Assembly: GCA_025937835.1 (NCBI GenBank)
Contig: JAICQO010000045.1
Span: 1 to 49,176 of the forward strand
Direction of reading: 5' to 3'
From: Polyangiaceae bacterium
Lineage (GTDB): Bacteria; Myxococcota_A; Polyangia; Polyangiales; Polyangiaceae
Length of the DNA stretch: 49,176 nucleotides
Shown here: piece after piece, positions 7,408 to 14,560 of the stretch
Position numbering within the stretch: position 1 is the stretch's first letter
Layout: every line of letters begins with the position of its first letter
Translations under genes and position numbers: made by a program
Notes under the pieces: model-generated
Seen by the model: only the letters and a program-made list of their open reading frames with translations
Databases searched by the model: none
Told to the model about the DNA's origin: nothing

Positions 7408-9173
7408 TTGGGACCGTCCAGCGCGTAGTACTTGAGCTGTGCGTCATCTTGATCGATGGGCAGCGGGGCGAGTTGCGCGCTGGCCTCTCGAAAGTCGAAC
7501 GGGCGCATGCCGATGCGGTGCAACTTGTTGAAGTCGTCCTTCTTCCCCGTGATGCCGTCGGTCCACTTGGAAACGGTCGTATTCCCCTCGATGGTGGTGC
7601 CGAAACGACCCACGAATCGCACCTTACCGTCCAACTTAGAGCCGATGTCTGCAACTCCAAGGCGCGAAGTCCAAGGCGCCCTGGTTCCGTCGATTTTGAC
7701 CTCGCGAGACGCTACCGTCGCGCGGAAGGCCTCGTGCTGTGGGATATCGAGCAACCAGCGAGCCTCGAACTCTTCGAGGTGTGGATGGTCTCGAAGTGAC
7801 CAGAAGTAGCGCGAAATGGCGTAGTTCTTGGAGACGTCGGTTTCCCACATCGGTATCGCCGGCGATGCCACCACTAGACGCGTCTTCAACATGTCCTTCG
7901 AGTTGGGCGTGTTGTCCGGCTCGCGCTTCAAAAGCACGAAGCGCGCGAGCCCGATCGGCCTGGCGCGCTTCATGCGCTCGATCCCTTGCCGCAGCCGCGA
8001 TGCGCGCGGGGGTACCGCCACCTGGGAGATGGGTTTGTCGTTGACGCTGTCGGCCGGGTTGGTGTCGTAGTTGTTGCCGAACGAGAGCCCGCCCGCGCCG
8101 AGGGCCACACCGAGCGGGTTGGTGTGCGCGGGCACCGTTTGCATCGCGCCCGTGTCGATCATCTGCAGCTTGCCCGACTTGAACACGCGCACCACGAACG
8201 CGATGTGCTTCTTGTCCTTGCTCACGTAGTTCGTGCCCGGCACCAGGGATCCGTTGGCGATCGCGGAGGCAGCGTTGAGGTTCCCGGATTTGCCTCGCAT
8301 CTCGGCGCTGGAGCCGGCGCCGATCTTCCAGTTGAGCATGCCGCTGGCGCTGCGCGCGTCGAGCACGCTCGTGGCGGCGTCGTCGAACCCGCGAGTGATC
8401 GCTGCCAGCGTCCCCAGGTGCTGGCACGCGAAGATGATCGGATGACACGGATCGTCATCGTCGATCGCGTGGACGTAGACTTTGCTGTCCGCTGCGGCCA
8501 GATAGTTCGGCCCGGGGCCGGCGTATGGCGTTCCGATCAGCGCCTCCGAAATGAGCTGCGACCAGGCCTCCTCGAGCTCCTCCTGGGTGGTGAGCTCGGA
8601 GACCGGCACTTCGCAGAGCGCGCGGCCGTCCTTCAGGGGAAGACCCGGAATGGCTCTCCACACCGGCCCGAGTCCGCCGCTCAACTGGCGATACACGAAC
8701 TTGAGGACGTCCACCGCCCGCGTCGCCGCATCCGAGCCCTTGGTCACGAACTCCGCTGGCTTGATGTTCGCGTCGTTGATCGACTTGGCAAGCTCCGGAG
8801 CCACCGTCGGCAGTTCGACCTGACTGGCTGCGTTCAGCTGGTTTCCGGCGTCGAACTCCGTCTTCTCTCGATGCGCCGTTCCCGCGGCGTCCTTCCAGTC
8901 GACCGTCACGGCGATCTGACCGAGGAAGATCCGCTGTTCCCAGAGCAGCTCCCAGAAGTCTTTTTCTGCGCCCGGCAGACCTTCGCCGAGCAAGATGAAG
9001 CCGCGCTCCTCGATCACCTTCGGCGGCTTGTTCTTGACCGGAAACCGGTGCTCGACCTTCACCTGCGGCGTATCCGCCGGCGCTCGGCCCGGCTCGAAGC
9101 GCATCTGGACCGAGACCTGATCGAAGCCGTCGCGCGACCGAGAAAACCCGTTGCTGAAAGTGACGTCTGCCAT
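7404..9173 (-). CDS. Unknown protein with a possible NlpC/P60-like cysteine hydrolase core
   Basis: A 589-residue protein without a signal peptide that I cannot assign to a named family. In the middle it has a pattern reminiscent of papain-like cell-wall amidases: a Cys at the start of a helix (PIIFACQHLGTLAAI, Cys250), about 70 residues later VPGTNYVSKDKKHIAFVVRV (His323 leading a beta strand), then a polar residue on the next strand (QMIDTGAM, Asp340). Spacing and the PG-x-x-Y/HIAFVV wording fit NlpC/P60 or CHAP folds, but overall similarity is not demonstrable by eye. The flanking N-terminal (1-200) and C-terminal (390-589) regions are unknown. It sits 4 bp behind the OmpA/PG-binding gene and overlaps the next gene by 4 bp. 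Confidence 0.6.
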   Translation of the reverse strand: MADVTFSNGFSRSRDGFDQVSVQMRFEPGRAPADTPQVKVEHRFPVKNKPPKVIEERGFILLGEGLPGAEKDFWELLWEQRIFLGQIAVTVDWKDAAGTAHREKTEFDAGNQLNAASQVELPTVAPELAKSINDANIKPAEFVTKGSDAATRAVDVLKFVYRQLSGGLGPVWRAIPGLPLKDGRALCEVPVSELTTQEELEEAWSQLISEALIGTPYAGPGPNYLAAADSKVYVHAIDDDDPCHPIIFACQHLGTLAAITRGFDDAATSVLDARSASGMLNWKIGAGSSAEMRGKSGNLNAASAIANGSLVPGTNYVSKDKKHIAFVVRVFKSGKLQMIDTGAMQTVPAHTNPLGVALGAGGLSFGNNYDTNPADSVNDKPISQVAVPPRASRLRQGIERMKRARPIGLARFVLLKREPDNTPNSKDMLKTRLVVASPAIPMWETDVSKNYAISRYFWSLRDHPHLEEFEARWLLDIPQHEAFRATVASREVKIDGTRAPWTSRLGVADIGSKLDGKVRFVGRFGTTIEGNTTVSKWTDGITGKKDDFNKLHRIGMRPFDFREASAQLAPLPIDQDDAQLKYYALDGPK

Positions 9174-9177
9174 GGGA

Positions 9178-12100
9178 TCAGTCGTGGGCGATCACCAGCG
9201 TGAAGTCGCGGAGCACGACGCGTGCCCCGCCGGGCGGTAGCGCGGGAAACGCGACCTTGCCCTCGGCGTCGGTCTCGCCTTCGACGAGGCCCCACGGCGT
9301 GTGCAGCGTGAGCTTGGCGTCTGCCGCGGGCAGCTCAGTGTCGCGGTGCACGAACGTGAGGTCCAGCGAATCCGCGAACTCGAGCTCGTCCGAGCGCGCG
9401 ATGCGGCCGCCGCCGGTGTACACGAAGCGGAACGTGACCTCGGGGAGCTCCTTCACGACGCTCGAATCCGGAGGAGCCGCGTCGGGCGAGAACCAGTCGG
9501 CGAACGCGAAGCTTGCGCCGTCGCCGCCCGCAGTCACCGTGCTCTCGTCGATCAGCACCGGCTCGCTGCCGGGCACGAGGCAGAAGATCTGAAGGTCGAG
9601 CGGCGTTCCAGCGGGCAGCCCCGGCGCGAGCAGCGTCGCTCGTCGCTCCTGGTCCGTGCGCGCGGGCGCGGCGGGGTCCCATCGCGCTGTCCACGGTTTC
9701 GCGCTGACCATCGCACCGAGCGGCGTGCGCTCGTAATGGTTCGGCAGATAGAGCTCACTGGTCTCCGGATCGCTCTCCGCGGCCGCGAGGTCCGGCTCCT
9801 CCCCGGGCTCGAAGAACAGGAGCTCCACTCGCCGGTTGAGCTGGCTCTTGTAGCCGTCCACACCGAGCTCCTCGATCGGAAAGTACTCGCTGAAGCCCAG
9901 GGCCTCCCGCTCTGGATCCACGAACACCAGGCCCTCTCGCAGCTCGGCGAGCCCCTCCTCGTCCTCGCCGAGCTCCTCGCGCAATGCATGCTCGTAGCAA
10001 TCGAACACCGCACCCCAGGTCAGCGGGCCCATATCACCGTCGGGCTCGAGGTCGTCCGCGGTCGCGCCCAGCGCGTCCTTGTTCGCGTTGTACGCGACTT
10101 GGAACCTGCGAACGGGTTCGACTCCGGTCGCTGCGTTGTCGTCGATCTTTCCCGGATCGCAGTCGAACTCGAGCTCGGGGAATGCCCGAGACACCCAGGC
10201 CAGGATCTGCTTGTAGTCGGAGACCTGATGCCGGCCGTCACACAGAGCCTTGAACGCTTCGCGCTGCTCCTCGCCACCGACCAGTAGCGCGAGGGCACAC
10301 CGTGCCCTCTCTTCACTCAGGGTCTGGTTGAAGTCGATCTCGCCCGTGGTATCGCAATGTCCGGCGACGAACACGGACTGGTTCGGATGCTCTTGCAGGA
10401 ACCGCAGCGCCGTGGCGAAGACGCCGACGGAGCTCAGGCTCTCGAGCTTGCCCGAGTCCTGGTTGGGCGCCTCGCCCTCGGGCAGCACGACGGCGCTGTT
10501 CGTGCGGAAGTGCGAGTCCAGGAGCTCGACGAACGTGAGCTTCGGTCCGTTCAGCGGCCCGGCGCGCAGGTCGTGCGTCTGAACGACGCTCTTGCGCCAC
10601 GCGGGATACTGCGTGCTGCCGGCGGGCGAGTTCTCACCCGGCGGCGCGGGCACGATGCCGAACTCGGGGTCGAAGAAGAACAGCTCGACGCGACGATCGC
10701 CCTGGTCCTTCTGCTCGTCCGCCGGCCCGGGATCGAGCACCTCGCCGCTGTCGTCCACCGGGAAGTTCTCGCCGCAGCCGTGCGCGACCGCGTCGACTGC
10801 GATACCGAGCTCCGACGGCGCCGGGCCATCGAGTTCCATGTACTCCGTGATCAACTGGCGGCGCGTCTCGGGGCCAGCCTTGCCGTCAACCTGCAGCCCG
10901 CGCGTGGTCTGGAACCACTTCACCGCGTCCTGCCCCTTCGGCTTGTCGGGGAAGTCCGGCAGCGAGATGAGCATCATGCGATCTTCCGCCCGACCCCAGC
11001 GCTGCTCCTTGGAACCTCCGTCCTCGTAGTATGCGAGCCAGGCGTCGACGTCGTCCTTCAGGAACGCGATCGTCGCCTTGGCGCGTTCGAGAGACAACGG
11101 GTCGTTGATCGACGGCCCTCCGGTCGTGTCCGCGTGGCCGACGACGAGCAGCTTGTCGTCGCGGTGCTCGAGCTGAATGCTGCGCAGGCCGCGCAACCCG
11201 GGCAGCGCCGTTGGCAGCAGAAACACCTTACTCGTGTTGAAGAACAGATGGAGCCGGGCCAGCACCGAGAAGGGCGCGACCCCCAGCATTCGCGTCTCCG
11301 GCGTGCTCGACCCGGCGGGCAGTACGACGAGCTGCGTCTCGTACTCGTCCGTCTGCTGGTCCTTCCCCTCGAAGAACTCGAGGAAGAACTTCAGCGTGTA
11401 GTCGCCGGGGAAGACGTCGTCGTGTTGCAGCCGCCCGGCTGTGTCGGTCTTCCCTTCGAAGGTCTGCGGTCCGTCGATCTGGTAGCGGCGCTCGGAGTGG
11501 CGGATCCGGCCCGTCTTGTCGAGCAACTGCGCGAACAGCCGTCCCAGGGGCGGCTTGATGACGACCACATTCGACACCACGGGCTTCAGCGCGATGCCCC
11601 CGAGATCGGCGCCGTTGAACACGGAATGAGTCGTATTCGGCTCCGTTGGGTTCACCCGCCGGCGCGGCCGCTGCCATCGAGGATCGACGATTCGATCCAG
11701 CGCCGTCGCGTCGATCCGTGTGATCTCACCGCTCGAGCTGGTCGCGTTCTCGACGAGTGCGACACCGGCGGCGTTGCTCGTCTGATCGCTCGCGACAGTT
11801 CCGATCGTCAGCTCGACGGGTAAGCCGTTCAGCGCCGAGCCCGCCTCGTCCACCAACCGAACCTCGAAGAGCGTGGTCGTCGATTCGCGCGCTGGCTTCG
11901 GTAATGGCGGCAGCGCGAGCTCCGGCGCTTCCTCCGGCTCACGGAACGTGAAGAGCGTCTCTCGCTCGACCGAGATCTGCCCGCGCAACGTCGCGAGCTC
12001 CACGCGCCGGAACAGGTCGCCGGCGCCTGCGGTTCCGCGCGACGGCACGACGCTCTCGAAGGCAGCGCCGCCGGACAAGGTATTCTCGAGATCTCGCGCG

Positions 12101-12267
12101 AGCGCTAGTGTTGCCGAATCGCCGGAGTCGAGTCCCCAGCGCAGGGCCCTCAGGAATCGAACCTGGAGCTCTGTGAGCTCCTGGCCTTTCGCGAGGCTAA
12201 AGCGATCGACGCGGACCACCAGCCATTCGGCGGGCGTCCGCAACGAGAACCCACGTTCTCCCACCAC
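9178..12267 (-). CDS. Large protein with two OmpA-like domains, each holding a PG-binding insert
   Basis: A 1029-residue protein, first gene of the five-gene operon (GTG start; exact start uncertain). The order is: unknown N-terminus; two carboxypeptidase-regulatory/Big-like beta modules (about 130-180 and 243-300); OmpA-like domain 1 (about 335-532; LLVVGHADTTGGPSINDPLS and closing DRRVELFFF); OmpA-like domain 2 (about 578-820; VFVAGHCDTTGEIDFNQTLS and closing NRRVELLFF); and a C-terminal beta module (about 965-1027). Within OmpA domain 1 lies a PG-binding helix set (about 446-472, VKWFQTTRGLQVDGKAGPET). A diverged counterpart (about 700-755, VEPVRRFQVAYN ... DMGPLTWGAVF) lies within domain 2. 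OmpA-like and PG-binding domains both bind peptidoglycan. There is no beta barrel and no signal peptide, which argues for secretion by a specialised machine rather than an ordinary outer-membrane porin. Confidence 0.82.
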   Translation of the reverse strand: MVGERGFSLRTPAEWLVVRVDRFSLAKGQELTELQVRFLRALRWGLDSGDSATLALARDLENTLSGGAAFESVVPSRGTAGAGDLFRRVELATLRGQISVERETLFTFREPEEAPELALPPLPKPARESTTTLFEVRLVDEAGSALNGLPVELTIGTVASDQTSNAAGVALVENATSSSGEITRIDATALDRIVDPRWQRPRRRVNPTEPNTTHSVFNGADLGGIALKPVVSNVVVIKPPLGRLFAQLLDKTGRIRHSERRYQIDGPQTFEGKTDTAGRLQHDDVFPGDYTLKFFLEFFEGKDQQTDEYETQLVVLPAGSSTPETRMLGVAPFSVLARLHLFFNTSKVFLLPTALPGLRGLRSIQLEHRDDKLLVVGHADTTGGPSINDPLSLERAKATIAFLKDDVDAWLAYYEDGGSKEQRWGRAEDRMMLISLPDFPDKPKGQDAVKWFQTTRGLQVDGKAGPETRRQLITEYMELDGPAPSELGIAVDAVAHGCGENFPVDDSGEVLDPGPADEQKDQGDRRVELFFFDPEFGIVPAPPGENSPAGSTQYPAWRKSVVQTHDLRAGPLNGPKLTFVELLDSHFRTNSAVVLPEGEAPNQDSGKLESLSSVGVFATALRFLQEHPNQSVFVAGHCDTTGEIDFNQTLSEERARCALALLVGGEEQREAFKALCDGRHQVSDYKQILAWVSRAFPELEFDCDPGKIDDNAATGVEPVRRFQVAYNANKDALGATADDLEPDGDMGPLTWGAVFDCYEHALREELGEDEEGLAELREGLVFVDPEREALGFSEYFPIEELGVDGYKSQLNRRVELLFFEPGEEPDLAAAESDPETSELYLPNHYERTPLGAMVSAKPWTARWDPAAPARTDQERRATLLAPGLPAGTPLDLQIFCLVPGSEPVLIDESTVTAGGDGASFAFADWFSPDAAPPDSSVVKELPEVTFRFVYTGGGRIARSDELEFADSLDLTFVHRDTELPAADAKLTLHTPWGLVEGETDAEGKVAFPALPPGGARVVLRDFTLVIAHD

Positions 12268-12339
12268 GACAGCGTCAGGATACGAGGTTCGAGCACGCTG
12301 TCAACCCTCGGCCGGGGCCTCAGTGGTGCCGTTCGTTGC

Positions 12340-13401
12340 TCACGGCCTTGCCTCCAAGATCATGTTGAAGGGAGTCTGCGCAGCTTTGCGAAGGTTGCGA
12401 AAGCCGCCCTCGGAGATGACTGCCGACAACGCCTTCAGGCCTGCCTGAGCTCCGAGCGCCGCACCGACGGGTTGGTCGAGCGAGGTCGGGACGCAGATCA
12501 TGGTGGAGGCGGCGTAGTAGAGTCGGCTGACGGGGTTGAGGTTGTCGTCGAGTCGGTCACCCGCGGCGGGTTCCACGATCATCCAGGTTCCATCGGGCTT
12601 GAGTGCTTGGCGAACGTGCCGGGCGGCGCCGACGGGATCGCCCATGTCGTGCAAGCAGTCGAAGAACGTGACGAGGTCGAGGTCCTTGCCGGGGAACTCG
12701 CTGGCCAGGGCGACCTCGAAGCGGGTGTTCGCCGTGACGCCGTGCTCGCGGGCATGCGCTCGCGCTTGCTCGACCGAACCAGCGTGGAAGTCGTAGCCGA
12801 TGAAGGTCGAGCGCGGAAATGCCTTGGCCAGGATCACGGTCGAGAAGCCGTGGCCGCAGCCGACATCCGCGACCGTGGCGCCTTGCTCGAGCTTCGCGAC
12901 TACCTGGTCCAGCGCCGGTAGCCAGGACTGGACGAGGTGATTCAGATAACCCGGCCGGAAAAAGCGACCTGCTGCGCAGAAAAGACACTGCGACTGCTCG
13001 CCCCAGCCGACGCCTTTGCCGGAGCGAAAGGCCGGCTCGAGCAACGCCTGGTTCTCCATCATCGTCACCGCCAGATCGAAGCCACCTTGCAGGTAGACCG
13101 GGCTGTCCTGATCTGCGAGCACCATCGCCTGCTCGGGCGGTAAGCTGAACTTGCCCGTCTTGGCGTCGTAGCTCAGATAGCCGGACGCGGCCTGGTGCGA
13201 GAGCCACTCGCGCGCGTAGCGTTCTGCAATGTTCGTCCTAGCCGCCAGCTCCGCCGGTGTCATCGGGCCTTCGGCGTGGAGCGCCTGATACAGGCCCAAA
13301 CGGTCCCCCAGGCGCACGAGCGGGACGCTCAGCGCTCCGCCGAGGTCGCCGAGCAGCTGTCCTACGAATTGATTGAGCTTGGTTTCATCGATGGCTTTCA
13401 T
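12340..13401 (-). CDS. SAM-dependent methyltransferase with N-terminal winged helix
   Basis: A 353-residue class I methyltransferase. The N-terminal ~90 residues form a winged-helix dimerisation region (GLYQALHAEGPMTPAELAAR). The Rossmann core follows with motif I VADVGCGHG (177-185), an acidic loop after strand 2 (FIGYDFHAGS) and the post-motif DLVTFFDCLHDMGDP. This layout matches the Rv2258c-like family of small-molecule methyltransferases. The substrate is unknown. It diverges from an AraC-type regulator across a 172-bp gap, a usual arrangement for local control. It is separated by 72 bp from the peptidoglycan-binding operon transcribed in the same direction. Confidence 0.87.
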   Translation of the reverse strand: MKAIDETKLNQFVGQLLGDLGGALSVPLVRLGDRLGLYQALHAEGPMTPAELAARTNIAERYAREWLSHQAASGYLSYDAKTGKFSLPPEQAMVLADQDSPVYLQGGFDLAVTMMENQALLEPAFRSGKGVGWGEQSQCLFCAAGRFFRPGYLNHLVQSWLPALDQVVAKLEQGATVADVGCGHGFSTVILAKAFPRSTFIGYDFHAGSVEQARAHAREHGVTANTRFEVALASEFPGKDLDLVTFFDCLHDMGDPVGAARHVRQALKPDGTWMIVEPAAGDRLDDNLNPVSRLYYAASTMICVPTSLDQPVGAALGAQAGLKALSAVISEGGFRNLRKAAQTPFNMILEARP

Positions 13402-13573
13402 GTCGTCTCTCCAGGGATTGCAGCGGTCCCTTGCCTTCCAGCGTTGGCACGCTCAAAGTCGGGCGCTCGATGAGCCAGAGCCTGCGCGCAGCGACGGCAC
13501 GATGGTTTGCCGCGCGGCCTGAATTCTTTGCAGGGCCACAGCCAGCGGGACCCTGGGAGAACGGTGGAGAGCG

Positions 13574-14560
13574 GTGATGGATGCTCTATCGGAAGCGCTT
13601 GGCTCGGTGCGCATGACCGGCGCGATTTTCTATCGCGCGGTGTGCACCAGCCCCTGGGCCTTTGCGATACCCCCGCTTCGCGACTATGCGCATCTGCTCT
13701 CGCCGGGAACGGAGCGCCTGGTGAGCTATCACCTGATGACCGAGGGCGACGCGCTCGTGCGTTTCGGCGACGGCGAAGAGGAGCCGATGACGGCGGGCGA
13801 CGTGCTGATCGTTCCCCACGGCGATCCGCATGTGGTCTCGAAAGGTCGAGCGGCCGAGATCGTCGAGACGGGCCCGAACCTGGATCGGTTCCTGGCTGGG
13901 GATCTGTCCACGCTGCAGCTCGGCGGCGGTGGTGAGGCGACGCGCTTCGTCTGCGGTTTCTTCGGCTGCGAACGTCATGCAGACCGTCTGTTCCTCTCGG
14001 GCCTGCCGACTGTCATCAAGATCAGCCTCCGAGACGACGTGGCGGGGCAGTGGCTCGAGCAGTCGATCCGTCACCTGGTGACGGAGGCGGGGAGCGGTCG
14101 GCCGGGGCGGTCCGCGCTCCTGTCGAAGATGGCCGAGGCCCTCTTCATCGAGGCGCTGCGCCGCTACATGGAACGCCTGCCCCCGGAGCAGGTCGGCTGG
14201 CTCGCGGCGGCGCGTGACGAAGTCGTCGGCGCCGCCATCGCGGCGATCCATCGCGCGCCGGCTCGTCAATGGACGCTGGACAGCCTCGCGGCCGAGTCCG
14301 CAACCTCGCGCTCCGTTCTGACCGAACGGTTTGCGCGATTTCTTGGCGAGTCGCCGCTTTCCTATCTGGCGATGTGGCGCATGCAGCTCGCCGCACGCCG
14401 GCTGCAGACGGCGAGGGACAGCGTCCTTCAGGTAGCGCTGGAGGTCGGGTACGAATCGGAGGCCGGGTTCATCCGCGCCTTCAAGCGCGAGTTCGGCCTG
14501 CCGCCGGCGAAGTACCGAAAGGCCGACCCGTCCGCGGCGCAATCGCGTTCATCTGGTTGA
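13574..14560 (+). CDS. AraC-family regulator with cupin N-terminus
   Basis: A 328-residue transcription factor. The N-terminal cupin region (about 1-190; RFGDGEEEPMTAGDVLIVPH, RFVCGFFGCERHADRLF) is of the cupin_6 type. The C-terminal AraC DNA-binding domain (about 225-320) shows two helix-turn-helices: WTLDSLAAESATSRSVLTER and VLQVALEVGYESEAGFIRAF, then FGLPPAKYR. The ATG at 13574 has a GGAGAG about 7 bp upstream; an ATG at 13613 is possible. It diverges from the methyltransferase gene and is its likely regulator. Its last 12 bp overlap the convergent 3' end of the glycosidase gene. Confidence 0.9.
   Translation: MMDALSEALGSVRMTGAIFYRAVCTSPWAFAIPPLRDYAHLLSPGTERLVSYHLMTEGDALVRFGDGEEEPMTAGDVLIVPHGDPHVVSKGRAAEIVETGPNLDRFLAGDLSTLQLGGGGEATRFVCGFFGCERHADRLFLSGLPTVIKISLRDDVAGQWLEQSIRHLVTEAGSGRPGRSALLSKMAEALFIEALRRYMERLPPEQVGWLAAARDEVVGAAIAAIHRAPARQWTLDSLAAESATSRSVLTERFARFLGESPLSYLAMWRMQLAARRLQTARDSVLQVALEVGYESEAGFIRAFKREFGLPPAKYRKADPSAAQSRSSG

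Noticed and set aside
10357-11823. A 488-codon open frame opposite the OmpA/PG-binding gene
   Set aside because: No motifs; explained by codon-position GC bias of the real gene.
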